A DNA stretch of 64,000 nt from Oopsacas minuta (Eukaryota; Porifera; Hexactinellida; Lyssacinosida; Leucopsacidae), in assembly GCA_024704765.1 (NCBI GenBank), contig JAKMXF010000221.1, positions 248,001-312,000 on the forward strand, in the 5' to 3' direction. Both the position numbers and the translations under genes were made by a program. Shown one piece after another: positions 1-11,993 of this stretch. The notes beneath the pieces are model-generated. The model searched no databases, was not told the origin of the DNA, and worked only from the letters and a program-made list of their open reading frames with translations. The stretch's first letter is position 1. Each line of letters opens with the position of its first letter.

Positions 1-3000
1 GAAGATTGAGAATGCTCAGGCATTTTTATGGCTTAGTCAGCTACGTCACAGATGGTCTGAAGAGAAAAAACATTGTTTTGCTAATATTTGTGATGCTGAA
101 TTCAGATACTCTTATGAGTACCTTGGTAACACTGCTAGACTGGTGATCACTCCTCTCACTGACAGGTGAATTATTCACAAATATTTAGATAAACTAGCTA
201 TTTATATACATATCTGTTACCATCTTATAGATGTTATATTACGCTTACTCAGTCACTTCATCTCACCATGAGTGGTGCTCCTGCCGGGCCAGCAGGAACT
301 GGAAAGACAGAGACTACAAAAGATCTGGGTCGTGCTCTGGGAATAATGGTCTATGTGTTCAACTGCTCTGAACAGATGGATTATAAGTCTATTGGGAATA
401 TTTACAAAGGTTTATCACAGACAGGTGCTTGGGGTTGTTTTGATGAGTTCAATAGAATTGCAGTAGAAGTGTTGTCTGTTGTCGCTGTGCAGGTGAAATG
501 CATCCAAGATTCCCTGAGAGACAAGAAAACACGGTTTATGTTCTTAGGCGAGGAGATTAACCTTAACAGTACTGTAGGCATATTCATTACAATGAATCCG
601 GGATATGCAGGACGAACTGAACTGCCCGAAAACTTAAAATCTCTATTCAGACCGTGTGCTATGGTAGTGCCAGACTTTGAGCTAATTTGTGAGATTATGT
701 TAGTAGCCGAGGGCTTTATCGATGCACGCTTGTTGGCTCGTAAATTTATCACTCTCTACACTCTCTGTAAAGATCTGCTCTCCAAACAGCCTCATTACGA
801 TTGGGGATTAAGAGCCATTAAATCTGTGTTGGTGGTAGCTGGTTCTCTCAAGAGAGGGGACAGAAGTCGACCTGAGGATCAGGTGTTGATGAGAGCTCTT
901 AGAGATTTCAACATTCCTAAGATTATCACTGACGATCTGCCCGTGTTCATGGGTCTTATCAGTGATCTGTTCCCTGCTTTGGATGTTCCCAGAAAGAGAG
1001 ATTTAGTATTTGAGACTGATGTTAAGAAAGCTGTAACGGAATTAAAGTTGCAGCCAGAAGATAGTTTCTGTCTTAAAATTGTACAATTTGAGGAGATCTT
1101 AGTCGTGAGACATTCTGTGTTTGTTATAGGAGCTGCAGGAACTGGTAAGACTCAAATTATTAAATCTCTAAACAAGACATACCAAATAATGGGCATGAAG
1201 CCTTACATTAACTATATCAATCCGAAAGCTGTTACGACTGACGAGTTGTACGGAGTTATTAATCCCTCCACCAGAGAATGGAAAGATGGACTCTTCTCAA
1301 CTACTATGCGTGACTTGTCCAATATTCCCAATGAGAATCCTAAATGGATTGTACTCGATGGAGACATAGATCCCATGTGGATAGAGTCCCTCAATACAGT
1401 CATGGATGATAACAAGGTTCTCACTCTTGCGTCGAATGAACGAGTTCCTCTCAACCCTTCAATGAGACTAGTTTTTGAAATATCACATGTAAGAGAGGCT
1501 ACCCCTGCTACTGTGTCACGTGCTGGTATCCTATTTGTTAACTACGCAGATTTAGGATGGAATCCTCCGATAGCTTCTTGGATTGAGACTCGTCCAATTC
1601 AATCAGAGCGAGCTAACCTAACTATACTATTCGATAAATATGTACCGTTTTGCTTGGACACCCTCCGCACCAGATTCCGTAAGATCACACCAATTGTAGA
1701 TCAGTGCATGACACAAATGCTGTGTTACTTGTTGGAGTGTTTACTGACGAAAGAGAACACACCAGCTGATTGTCCTAAGGAATGGTATGAGCTTTATTTC
1801 GTATTCGCGTCTGTGTGGGCTTTTGGAGGGACAATGTTCCAGGATCAGCTGATTGACTGGCGTACAGAGTTCAGCAAGTGGTGGGTGAACGAGTTCAAAG
1901 TAATTAAATTCCCAACTCAAGGCACTGTATTCGACTACTACATAGATAATGAGCAACACAAATGGGTTCCATGGAGCGAGAAGGTGCCAAAATTCGCATA
2001 TGATCCAGAGATACCGCTTCAATCTGTACTCGTGCATACAGCTGAGACTGTTCGTGTTAGTTATCTTATTGACATGTTGATGGAGAAAGGCCGTCCAGTG
2101 ATGTTAGTTGGCGCAGCTGGCTCAGGAAAAACTGTGCTAATCAATGACAAGTTCTCATCTCTCTCTGACGACTACATGGTAGCTACTATCCCATTCAATA
2201 ACTATACAACATCTTTAATGTTACAAGGAGTTATGGAGAAACCTCTTGAGAAGAAGGCTGGAAGGAACTACGGTCCTCCTGGACTCAAGAAGCTTATTTA
2301 CTTTATTGATGATATGAATATGCCTGAGGTTAGTTTTACTAGAAATTTTGCTAGAAATTAACGCTATTTTATGTTATCGTAATAGGTGGATTTCTATGGC
2401 ACAGTGCAACCCCATACTCTTATTCGTCAGCATTTAGACTACTCCATGTGGTACGACAGACATAAACTAACTCTTAAAGAAGTACATCGTTGTCAGTATG
2501 CTGCCTGCATGAACCCTACCTCTGGCTCTTTCACTATTAACACCAGACTGCAAAGGCATTTTTGTGTGTTCGGTATAAGCTTGCCAGGCCCTCAAGCTCT
2601 ACAGACTATCTACCAGAATATATATCAGGGACATGTAAAACAAGGTAACTTCTCAATGGGCATACAGCGTATGGTGGAGAAGATAGTACAAGCTGCACTC
2701 AACTTGCATATCAAAATTTCCACCACTTTCCTACCCACTGCAATCAAGTTCCACTATCTGTTCAATCTACGAGACATGTCTAACTTGTTTCAAGGCATGC
2801 TCTTTAGCACAAGTGAAATGTTTAAGACTCCATTAGATGTTGTCCGTCTCTGGCTACACGAGTCTTCTCGTGTCTATTGTGACAAGCTGATTGAAATCAA
2901 AGACATTGAACTGTTCAATAAGTTAAAGCTTGATATTGCCAAACAATCTTTTGAAGATTTTGATGAAGACAGTCTCAATTTAGATCCGTTGATATTCTGT

Positions 3001-6000
3001 CACTTCTCCTCGGGGATAGGCGAGCCTAAGTACGGCTTAATATCAAACTGGGACACCCTTAGGAAGACATTAGACGAAGCTCTTGAAGTTTATAACGAAG
3101 TTAATGCGGTTATGAATCTAGTATTATTCGAGGATGCTATGCAGCATATTTGTCGAATCAACAGAATACTGGAGTCTCCTAGAGGAAATGCACTGCTTGT
3201 TGGAGTAGGAGGTTCTGGAAAACAAAGTTTAACTCGTCTTGCAGCCTCTGTGAGTGCACTGGATGTATTCCAGATAACACTACGTAAGGGCTACAGCATG
3301 GCAGACATGCGTGTTGATCTAGCCCAGCTGTATATCAAGGCAGGAGTTAAGAATATAGGGACTGTGTTCCTTCTTACAGATGCTCAGGTACCTGAAGAGA
3401 AGTTTCTAGTTCTCGTCAACGATCTGTTGGCTTCTGGAGAGATTCCAGATCTATTCGCTGAAGATGATTTAGAATTAGTTTATACTGGAGTTAAGAATGA
3501 AGTTAGGGGATTAGGTATGGAGGATACTCGTGACAATTGCTGGAGATTCTTCATTGATCGCGTCAGACGTCAACTTAAGGTTGTTCTCTGCTTCTCGCCC
3601 GTGGGTACTACTCTTAGAATTCGTGCTAGGAAGTTCCCTGCTCTCGTGAATTGTACTTCCATCAATTGGTTCCACGAGTGGCCGGAGACTGCTATGGTGT
3701 CTGTGAGTGAGCGGTTTATTTCCGAGAATGAATTCGTTCCCGAGGAATCTCGTGAATCAATTTCCAGGTTCATGGCTTATGTTCATAGATGTGTTAACAA
3801 TATGAGTCGCGTCTACTTGACGAATGAACGTAGATACAATTACACAACTCCCAAAACCTTCTTAGAGCTAATCAGTCTTTATCTAAGTATGCTCGCTTCT
3901 AAAAACAAAGAACTGACAGACAACATAGAGCGATTGGAGAATGGTCTCACCAAATTGATAAATACTGCTTCACAAGTAGATGATTTGAAGGAGAAGCTCA
4001 AAGCTCAGGAAATTGAGCTGAAACAGAAGAATGATGATGCTGATGCTCTCATTCAACGTGTGGGGGTAGAAACTGAAATTGTACAAAAGGAGAAAGCTAT
4101 CGCAGACGTGGAAGAGAAGAAGGTAGTTGTTAAGGCAGAAGAGGTGGGCATTAAACAGAGATCTTGTGAAGACGATCTTGCTAAAGCTGAGCCTGCTCTT
4201 GTTGCAGCTGCTCAAGCTCTTGACACATTAAATAAAAACAATTTGAGCGAATTGAAAGCTTTCTCGCAACCTCCGCCAGCTGTTTTCACGGTTACAGCTG
4301 CTTGTATGGTACTATTGGCCCCTTCTAGTAAGATACCGAAAGACCGAAGCTGGAAGGCTTGTAAGATCATGATGGGGAAAGTAGATCAGTTTCTTGACTC
4401 GTTAATCCACTACGATAAAGAAAATATCGGTGATAACAACTTGAAAGAAGTACAACGTTATCTAGATGATCCTGAATTCACATATGCGAATATCTTAACA
4501 AAGTCTGTAGCTGCAGCAGGGCTCTGCTCCTGGGCAGTTAACATTGTCTCTTATTATCGTATCTATTGTGATGTAGAGCCTAAGAGAATAGCTCTGAAAG
4601 GTGCTAATGACGAGCTTGCAGCTGCTAAAGAAAAACTCTCTAAAATCCAGGCTAAGCTAAAGTCCCTGAATGACAATTTAGCAGAGCTGACTCGAGAGTT
4701 CGAGGAGGCGACTTCCGCTAAGCTTAAATGTCAGCAGCAAGCTGAGGAGACTGCCCAGACAATCTCACTCGCAAACAGACTAGTTGGAGGTCTAGGATCT
4801 GAGAAAGTACGGTGGGGTGAAGCTATTGAACAATTCAAACAAGAGTTGAAGAAACTACCTGGAGATGTGTTACTAGCCTCTTCCTACCTGTCTTATATGG
4901 GTTGCTTCGGACGATCCTACCGTGTAGATCTGCTTAACAACTACTGGTTGCCGTTCTTCAAGGATATTAAGGTAATAATATCCTAGAAATTATTCTACTA
5001 AATAATGTGCTTATTAATTAATATATTTGTATAGCCTCCAGTCTCTTACACTGAGGGTCTAGATCTGTTAAAGCTACTGACTGATGATGCTAAGATTGCT
5101 ACATGGAATAACCAGAATCTCCCTAACGACAGAATGTCAATCGAGAATGCTACTATCCTTCTGAATGCAGAGAGATGGTCTCTCATGATTGACCCTCAGT
5201 TACAGGGAATAAAGTGGATAAAAACAAGGGTAGGATCTGAGCTGAAAGTAGTACGATTAGGACAGAGAGGATATCTGGACACGATCGAGAGAGCTGTCTC
5301 ATCAGGTAATATTTTACTACCAGATAATTATTCTACAGAAATATATTATTTGTTTGTTTATTTCTTTATTTAGGCGATACCTTACTGCTGGAGAATATCG
5401 GAGAGAATGTAGAACCTGTGCTAGATGCCCTAATAGGTAGAAATACTATCAAGAAGGGACGATACATCAAGATTGGAGACAAGGAAGTAGAGTTTGACTC
5501 TAGATTCAGACTAATCCTTCACACTAAACTAGCTAATCCACATTACAAACCTGAAATGCAAGCTCAGACTACTCTGATAAATTTTATGGTTACTCGTGAG
5601 GGTCTGGAGGATCAGCTGTTAGCAGATGTAGTAGGATTTGAGAGGCCTGATCTGGAGAAATCAAAGGTTAGTAAATTGGTAGTTATATAAATTATATATT
5701 TTATTTAATATTCTCTTAGGCTGAACTGACAAAACAACAAAATGACTTCAAGATAAAGCTGAAAGAATTAGAAGATTCTCTACTACACAGACTCTCTTCA
5801 GCTAAGGGTGATATCCTCAAGGATACAGCTCTTGTTGAGAATTTGGAAATAACCAAGGCAACAGCTCAGGACATTGAGATCAAGGTGAAGGAAGCTAAGA
5901 AGACAGAGGAACAGATTAACTTGACTCGAGAGAGCTATAGACCAGTAGCTTCTCGTGCTGCTCTCCTTTACTTCATTCTTAATGATCTCCATAAGATACA

Positions 6001-8432
6001 TCCTATGTATCAGTTCTCTCTCAAAGCTTTCAAAGTTGTATTTGAGAAAGCTATCAACAGGACTCCCGCAGCAGAAACAATCAAGGAGCGAGTAGACACA
6101 CTGATCGAGTATGTGACATACGCAGTGTTCAATTACACATCTCGTGGTCTATTTGAGAGAGACAAGATTATCTTCACTACTCAGGTCGTATTCCAGGTCC
6201 TCCTGTCTGCTAAAGACATTGATCCTGGAGAATTAGACTTTCTGCTAAGATTTGGAATCGTTCAGAACGTAGTATCGCCTGTAGACTTTCTGAACAATCC
6301 TGCTTGGGGAGGAGTTAAAGCTCTCTCTAACATGGATCAGTTCAGAAATCTGGACAGAGATATTGAAGGCTCTGCTAAGCGATGGAAGAAGTTTGTTGAA
6401 TCGGAGTGCCCTGAAAAAGAAAAATTTCCCCAAGAGTGGAAGAACAAGAGTTCTCTTCAGAAGTTATGCATGATGCGAGCCTTACGTCCGGACAGGATGA
6501 CATATGCTGTTAAGATTTTCGTGGAAGAGAAGCTAGGCAGAAAATATGTAGAGGGACGTGGTATTGATTTCACTAAGTCGTTTGAAGAGACAGGTCCCGA
6601 GACTCCTGTGTTCTTCATCTTATCTCCAGGAGTAGACCCTTTGAAGGATGTAGAGATCTTGGGGAAGAAGCTGGGATTTACTGGAGACAATAAAAACTTC
6701 CATAACGTATCTCTGGGACAAGGTCAGGAAGTGGTGGCTGAGAATGCGTTAGATTGCTCCGCAGAAAAAGGACATTGGGTTGTCTTACAGAATATACATT
6801 TGGTAGCTCGCTGGTTGCCATCTCTTGAGAAGAAGCTAGAGTCTACTGCTGCTAGTGGTCACAAGGATTTCAGAGTGTTTATGTCAGCTGAGCCGTCTGG
6901 GACTGTAGAATCTCACATCATACCTCAAGGCATCCTTGAGTCCTCAATTAAAATTACAAACGAACCTCCAACCGGTATCAAAGCCAATCTACACGCTGCG
7001 ATGGACAACTTCTCACAGGATACACTTGAGATGTGTGCAAAGGAGAATGAGTTTAAATCTATTCTATTCGCTCTTTGCTATTTCCATGCCGTAGTATGTG
7101 AGAGACGTAAATTCGGGCCTCAAGGCTGGAATAGAACATACCCTTACAACATGGGAGATCTCACTATGTCAGTTAATGTACTCTATAATTACCTTGAAGC
7201 TAATGCTAAAGTTCCTTGGCCAGATTTGCGTTACTTGTTTGGAGAGATCATGTACGGTGGTCACATCACTGATGACTGGGATCGCTGTCTCTGCAGGACC
7301 TATCTTGAGGAATACATGCGGGCCGAGCTACTGGACGGAGACATGGAGTATTCGCCTGGATTCAACTGTCCGCCTAATCTTGACTACAATGGATATCACG
7401 AGTACATTGATGACGTACTCCCTCCCGAATCACCTTATCTCTACGGGTTACATCCTAATGCTGAAATTGGGTTCTTGACCACAGCATCTGATAACTTATT
7501 CAAGACAGTACTTGAAATGCAGCCAAAAGATATGGGAGCTAGTGCTACTACTGGGATGAGTCGTGAAGAAAAGATTAAGAATCTGCTAGATGAGATTCTA
7601 GACAAGCTACCAGAAGAATTCAATATTTTGGAGTTGACAGGACGAGTAGAAGATCGTACTCCTTATGTTGTAGTTGCATTCCAGGAATGTGAACGGATGA
7701 ATACTCTAACCAAAGAGATGAAGCGCTCTCTCAAAGAGCTTGATTTAGGCCTAAAGGTATATAACCATTCTCAATTTATAATATTAATTATGTTTATTTT
7801 CTATTACTATATAGGGTGAATTGACGATATCACCACAAATGGAGTCTCTCGGAAATTCTCTCTTCTTTGACAATGTTCCCGACATGTGGACTTCAAGAGC
7901 TTACCCATCTCTGAACAGTTTGGGTACCTGGTTCTTAGACCTGCTCATGAGGATGAAGGAGCTAGAGAACTGGGTGGCTGACTTCCACATGCCTACTGCT
8001 ATCTGGCTATCTGGGTTCTTCAACCCACAATCCTTCCTTACAGCTATCATGCAGTCCATGGCTAGAAAGAATGAGTGGCCACTGGATAAAATGTGTCTAC
8101 AATGTGACGTCACTAAAAAGAACCGTGAGGATTTCGCAAGTGCTCCAAGAGAAGGCGCCTACATTCATGGTCTCTACATGGAAGGTGCCAGATGGGACAT
8201 ACAGACTGGTGTGATACAAGAAGCCCGTTTGAAAGAACTTACTCCAACAATTCCTGTTATATTCATTCGTGCCGTCCCAGTTGACAAACAGGATCTGAAG
8301 AACATGTACCCATGTCCTGTTTATAAAACAAGGCATCGAGGCCATACTTTCGTATGGACATTCAATCTTAAAACCAAGGAGAAATCCTCCAAATGGGTAA
8401 TCGCTGGTGTAGCTGTTCTCCTGCAGATATAG
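1..8432 (+). CDS. Axonemal dynein heavy chain, outer-arm beta type (DNAH9/11/17 family), 5' end outside window
   Basis: This is the motor part of an outer-arm ciliary dynein, which drives microtubule sliding in motile cilia. The gene enters at base 1 in frame 2. I place exons at 1-165, 231-2328, 2386-4971, 5035-5305, 5374-5666, 5720-7756 and 7815-8432; all junctions keep frame and have GT/AG ends. About 2,690 residues are present, compared with about 4,500 for the family, so the N-terminal tail lies upstream. Four P-loops are visible: GPAGTGKT (AAA1), GAAGTGKT (AAA2), GAAGSGKT (AAA3) and GVGGSGKQ (AAA4). They are followed by the coiled-coil stalk and microtubule-binding region (around 3.9-4.8 kb), AAA5/AAA6 and the C-terminal cap. 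The end, with [29 protein letters not shown] and [11 protein letters not shown], is typical of DNAH9, DNAH11 and DNAH17. I cannot choose among these paralogs. The stop is TAG at 8430-8432. Confidence 0.93.
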
Positions 8433-8573
8433 TAACCTGATCACTATGCTATTAACCGATAAAATAACCTATTAACTCTTGTCATTATATATCCGTGTTC
8501 TACATATTCGAATAGGTCGCGTATATTTATTTCTTCTAGCTAGTATATTATTCTTATTGTTCTAATAAAAGTG

Positions 8574-8579
8574 TTAATT
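8574..8579 (+). terminator. Polyadenylation signal AATAAA after the dynein gene
   Basis: A canonical AATAAA hexamer lies about 140 bp after the dynein stop and before MED22. Its use is inferred from position only. Confidence 0.35.
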
Positions 8580-8670
8580 CAAATACATTATCTGTTCCTT
8601 ATCCGTAGACCTGTTTAAAGATTGTTATGAAAACAATAATCTTCTAGATTTATATTATTGTGTAGCTGTC

Positions 8671-9069
8671 ATGTCACTTGAAACTCAGCTGATTTCTACT
8701 TATAGCCGACAACTTAAAGATAATATTAAAGCTATTGCTGAGAATTACACAGAGATACTACAATGCTCTAAAATAAAACAAAATATTTTTGATGAAAGGG
8801 AATCTTTTACTTTTGAGCAATCTCGTTTTGAAATGTTAGTCCGTGCGCAGAAAATAGTACGAGCTGCTGAGGCATTAGCCCAACTATCCTCTGACATAAA
8901 GGAACATATTTTATTGAATGATTTTTCTCTCATCAACAAGTCAATAGATCAACATACAGCTCATATACAAGATGCATGTAAGCAGTCTAAAGGAGAAATT
9001 GAAGGACTCAGAAAAGAGTTGCTGCAATCTTCTCAAGATCAGGGCATTAATTATGATCATTTGCTTTAG
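8671..9069 (+). CDS. MED22: Mediator complex subunit 22
   Basis: This is a 132-residue single-exon gene for a head-module subunit of Mediator, the coactivator that bridges transcription factors and RNA polymerase II. The match to animal MED22 covers the whole conserved part: an opening with 'YSRQLKDNIKAI' and 'NYTEILQ', a middle with 'VRAQKIVRAAEAL', and 'LLNDFSLINKSIDQ' near the end. The protein is helical with heptad-like spacing, as expected for the MED11-MED22 helical bundle. It lacks the long serine-rich C-terminal tail of vertebrate MED22, and short forms are normal in other animals. It begins about 240 bp after the dynein stop. The ATG at 8671 is the first in frame. Confidence 0.85.
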   Translation: MSLETQLISTYSRQLKDNIKAIAENYTEILQCSKIKQNIFDERESFTFEQSRFEMLVRAQKIVRAAEALAQLSSDIKEHILLNDFSLINKSIDQHTAHIQDACKQSKGEIEGLRKELLQSSQDQGINYDHLL

Positions 9070-9541
9070 ATAATTACAAATGTTATGCCAGTTATTGCAT
9101 CAGTTTGTTCATATAAATTCGTATTTGAAGGAGAAGTTCAACAAAACTTAACGCAGTTCTGAGCGGATGCTACAATATACGATTACATAAAATTAGTTAC
9201 ATAAAGGGGTAAAACTTGGTAATTGCTACTAAACAATTAAAAATGACTGGCCCTCACCCCCCCCCCAGGTTAAACTCGAGTTCGTACCGTGTCTCTAATT
9301 ACATAATCTACTTATCACAAGATACTTATGAGACATGTTAAATTATAATCTCGTGTCCATTGAGTTTCATATTTATTTCTCGTTTACTTTGAATGTGACT
9401 TGCAACCCTAAAAATAGCCACTAATTAGCCAGGCCAAAAATCTATATCAGTTAGTTGTATAAAATCAACTGAATCATAAGTACGCTTAATACCTCCAGCT
9501 AATATTCAAACTAAAGTTACCAAATTGTATAAAGTGAATAC
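9070..9541. other. Intergenic region before cathepsin B
   Basis: This 472 bp region has no credible coding sequence. It holds a run of ten C at 9257-9266, unusual in this AT-rich DNA, and AT-rich stretches just before the cathepsin B start. It probably contains the cathepsin B promoter, but I see no defined TATA box or known binding site that I would stand behind. Confidence 0.5.
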
Positions 9542-10564
9542 ATGAAGTTAACCGTGTTGCTCCTTGTGTGTGGGTTGCTGGCTATCAACGCTGCTAACAT
9601 CAACCTTGATACATATCCATTCGAAAAAGAAATTGCCATGGTGAACTCTCTTCCGGACGCTACCTGGACTGCTGGTCGACAAGAACGATTCAAGGGTATG
9701 ACAGAAGAGGATGTTGCGGTCTTGTGTGGAGTCATTAACGGGACTTACAACCCACTTCCCATTATGAGTATCCCAGTGTTGAAAGATATTCCAGCCGAAT
9801 TCGATGCTCGCACTAAATGGGCAAGATGTCCTTCCATTGGTACAATACAGGACCAGAGCAATTGCGGGTCATGTTGGGCTTTCGGAGCTGCAGAAGCTAT
9901 GTCAGATCGCTACTGCATACACCTTAATATGTCACTGAACATATCCGCAGCTGATTTGATGGAGTGCTGTGAGAGTTGTGGTAATGGTTGTGAAGGAGGA
10001 TTCCCTGAAGCTGCGTGGAATTATTGGACTAGAAGTGGGATTTGTACTGGGGGGTTGTACGAGAAATCTGAGGATAAATCTTCTACCTGCAAACCCTATC
10101 CTTTACCAAGCTGTGAACACCATATCGTGGGTAAAGAACCTCCATGTTCTAAGAAAATAGCAAAAACACCAGAATGCACACAGACCTGTCATAAGGGATA
10201 TACAACACCTTACAAACAAGACTTGCACTACGGCTCAGTATCCTACTCCCTGGACGTGAGTGTCAACGGGGTACAAAGTATACAGACGGAGATAATGACT
10301 AACGGACCTGTTGAGGCCGCCTTCACTGTCTACTCTGACTTCCCAACCTACAAGAGTGGTGTCTATAAGAGACACTCTTTAGACCCTCTAGGCGGGCATG
10401 CAGTTAAGATCCTTGGCTGGGGTGTACTAAATGGTGAACCCTACTGGCTTGTAGCTAACTCCTGGAATCCTGATTGGGGTAACAAGGGCTTCTTCTTGAT
10501 CCTGAGGGGACATAATGAGTGTGGGATCGAGGAACAGATAACGGCCGGCATGCCTAAAAACTAA
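9542..10564 (+). CDS. CTSB: Cathepsin B-like cysteine protease
   Basis: A 340-residue papain-family (C1) lysosomal or secreted cysteine protease in one exon. Residues 1-18 form a hydrophobic signal peptide, followed by a cathepsin B propeptide with a short PxxF/W-type region and mature protein from about residue 83. The catalytic Cys (about residue 111) sits in NCGSCWAF, the His in GGHAVKILGWG, and the Asn in VANSWNPDWG. The occluding loop is present, including the adjacent histidines of CEHHIVG that give cathepsin B its exopeptidase activity, then PYKQDLHYG. Length matches human cathepsin B (339). All key residues are intact, so it should be active. It is flanked by MED22 and the SKP1-like gene, with no functional link apparent. 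Confidence 0.95.
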   Translation: MKLTVLLLVCGLLAINAANINLDTYPFEKEIAMVNSLPDATWTAGRQERFKGMTEEDVAVLCGVINGTYNPLPIMSIPVLKDIPAEFDARTKWARCPSIGTIQDQSNCGSCWAFGAAEAMSDRYCIHLNMSLNISAADLMECCESCGNGCEGGFPEAAWNYWTRSGICTGGLYEKSEDKSSTCKPYPLPSCEHHIVGKEPPCSKKIAKTPECTQTCHKGYTTPYKQDLHYGSVSYSLDVSVNGVQSIQTEIMTNGPVEAAFTVYSDFPTYKSGVYKRHSLDPLGGHAVKILGWGVLNGEPYWLVANSWNPDWGNKGFFLILRGHNECGIEEQITAGMPKN

Positions 10565-10904
10565 ACTAATCGAAGTCTAGTTAGGATACTAACTCCTCTA
10601 CCTATGCTATCCTGTTACGTGTATAGTATAAATACTGTATTATTTGTTTGTTTTATCTTAATTATAGTTTTCCGTTCTTACTATCTTTCGGCTGGAGGGC
10701 TAAGACTAGCGGGACATATTTATAATTGATATGCTATGATTGGTCCATTGACATATGTTATGTTTGGTATAAGATACAGTAGTGTTTATAGGATCAGTTG
10801 ATGTTAGCTGCTCTCTGGGAATTATTATAGTTCAGTTACGGAACTAATAAGATTCCAATGAATTATGCTCTTAATTAGTGAGTTTATCTTTTAAGTCCCC
10901 TCTC
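10565..10904. other. Intergenic region between cathepsin B and the SKP1-like gene
   Basis: 340 bp, AT-rich, with no coding sequence I trust. It must contain the 3' end of cathepsin B and the promoter of the next gene. No clear motif stands out. Confidence 0.45.
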
Positions 10905-11873
10905 ATGGTTGAGAGTTCTACCATCGACAAATCTCCTGGGGCAGCAGCAGAAGCTCTAGAACAGAGAAACGCGCTTATCTCTCGTACAGGAGAAATGTTG
11001 TTAGTTTCTGATTCTATCTTTAAACATTCCCAATTGCTGTCCACAATGAATTGTGTCTTGGAATCAGAAAGAGAAGCTATTCCTCTACCTAACGTATCAA
11101 CTAGCTGTCTAAAGAGGATAATACAGTTCGTGGAGTGTAATCCTACTCTTTCATTGCAAAACGTAGCTAGTTCTCAATGTTGTGACTACTTCCATGGGAT
11201 CTCAATTGAAGAATTACGTGAACTGATGTTAGCTGCAAACTACATGGACATGCCTGTCCTCTTGCTAATAGTTGGGCGGTCCATCGGTGAAATTTTCAAA
11301 GACATGCCTCTTGAGAATCTCGCTAAGAGAGTAGGATTTAAGAAGCCTGAGGATGACGTCATAAAGAAGGAATACTTAAATGATCTTATAGTACACTTCG
11401 TAAAGGAATACGGTCTATGCATACCTATATTAGACTATGCTGGAGTATGGAATAGGATAAGTATACAAACAGACGCTGCCTTCCAGAAGGGGAACTGTAC
11501 TGACTTGTATCTGAGCATATATCTGCCTAATGAAGTTGTTACTAGAGGCCCACGAGCACTAGAAATCAGTGTAGACTCCCATGATCAGGGGTGGTCTAGT
11601 TACCCTCATCAGCATAACACACGGGAGGGTAGCTGGACATATGGAGAAGTATGGGTAAGAGATGGGAAGGGAGAGAAACTATGTTCTTTTGAGGTGTATT
11701 GTAATCTACATGCATGTCATAATTGGGAACTACAGTCTAAGACATTTGATAGATATCATGAAATTATGTCATACATCAAGCCAGGAGTTTCAATTGATCT
11801 TATGTTGTGTGCTCGTTTTCCTGGATGGATTAACAATACGAGATTTGCTAAAATGACATTGTTCTTTTTGTAA
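10905..11873 (+). CDS. SKP1-like domain fused to a 'SHDQGWS' domain, novel architecture
   Basis: I chose the ATG at 10905 (322 residues); the open frame reaches up to 10878 without an ATG. The N-terminal half looks like SKP1, the adaptor linking cullin-1 to F-box proteins. It has a BTB-like start, then 'IPLPNVSTSCLKRIIQF', then the SKP1 signature helices 'LRELMLAANYMDMPVLL' and 'LAKRVGFKKPEDD'. The acidic insert of SKP1 is replaced and the usual C-terminal WCEEK ending is absent. The second half (from about residue 190) is a beta-rich domain with 'SVDSHDQGWSSYP', 'GSWTYGEVWV', 'NLHACHNWELQ' and 'ARFPGWINNTRFAKM'. This resembles a domain I associate with many fungal and other proteins of unknown function. 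The role is unknown; recruitment of a target or ligand to an SCF-like ligase is a guess. AATAAA follows 8 bp after the stop. Confidence 0.75.
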   Translation: MVESSTIDKSPGAAAEALEQRNALISRTGEMLLVSDSIFKHSQLLSTMNCVLESEREAIPLPNVSTSCLKRIIQFVECNPTLSLQNVASSQCCDYFHGISIEELRELMLAANYMDMPVLLLIVGRSIGEIFKDMPLENLAKRVGFKKPEDDVIKKEYLNDLIVHFVKEYGLCIPILDYAGVWNRISIQTDAAFQKGNCTDLYLSIYLPNEVVTRGPRALEISVDSHDQGWSSYPHQHNTREGSWTYGEVWVRDGKGEKLCSFEVYCNLHACHNWELQSKTFDRYHEIMSYIKPGVSIDLMLCARFPGWINNTRFAKMTLFFL

Positions 11874-11880
11874 ATATTTT

Positions 11881-11886
11881 AATAAA
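11881..11886 (+). terminator. Polyadenylation signal AATAAA of the SKP1-like gene
   Basis: Canonical hexamer only 8 bp after the stop codon, implying a very short 3' UTR in a tightly packed region. GCN1 starts about 110 bp further on. Confidence 0.5.
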
Positions 11887-11993
11887 TAGCCTGCACACAT
11901 ATTTTGTAACATTAAGAAATAATATATTAGAATACTATTGCTGAATTCTCAGAGAAAGTCATATATAATGACATTGTTCCTCAAATAGGTAAC

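Noticed and set aside
7098-7478. 126-codon second frame in the dynein AAA6 region
   Set aside because: Overlaps a well-conserved dynein exon in another frame and matches nothing.
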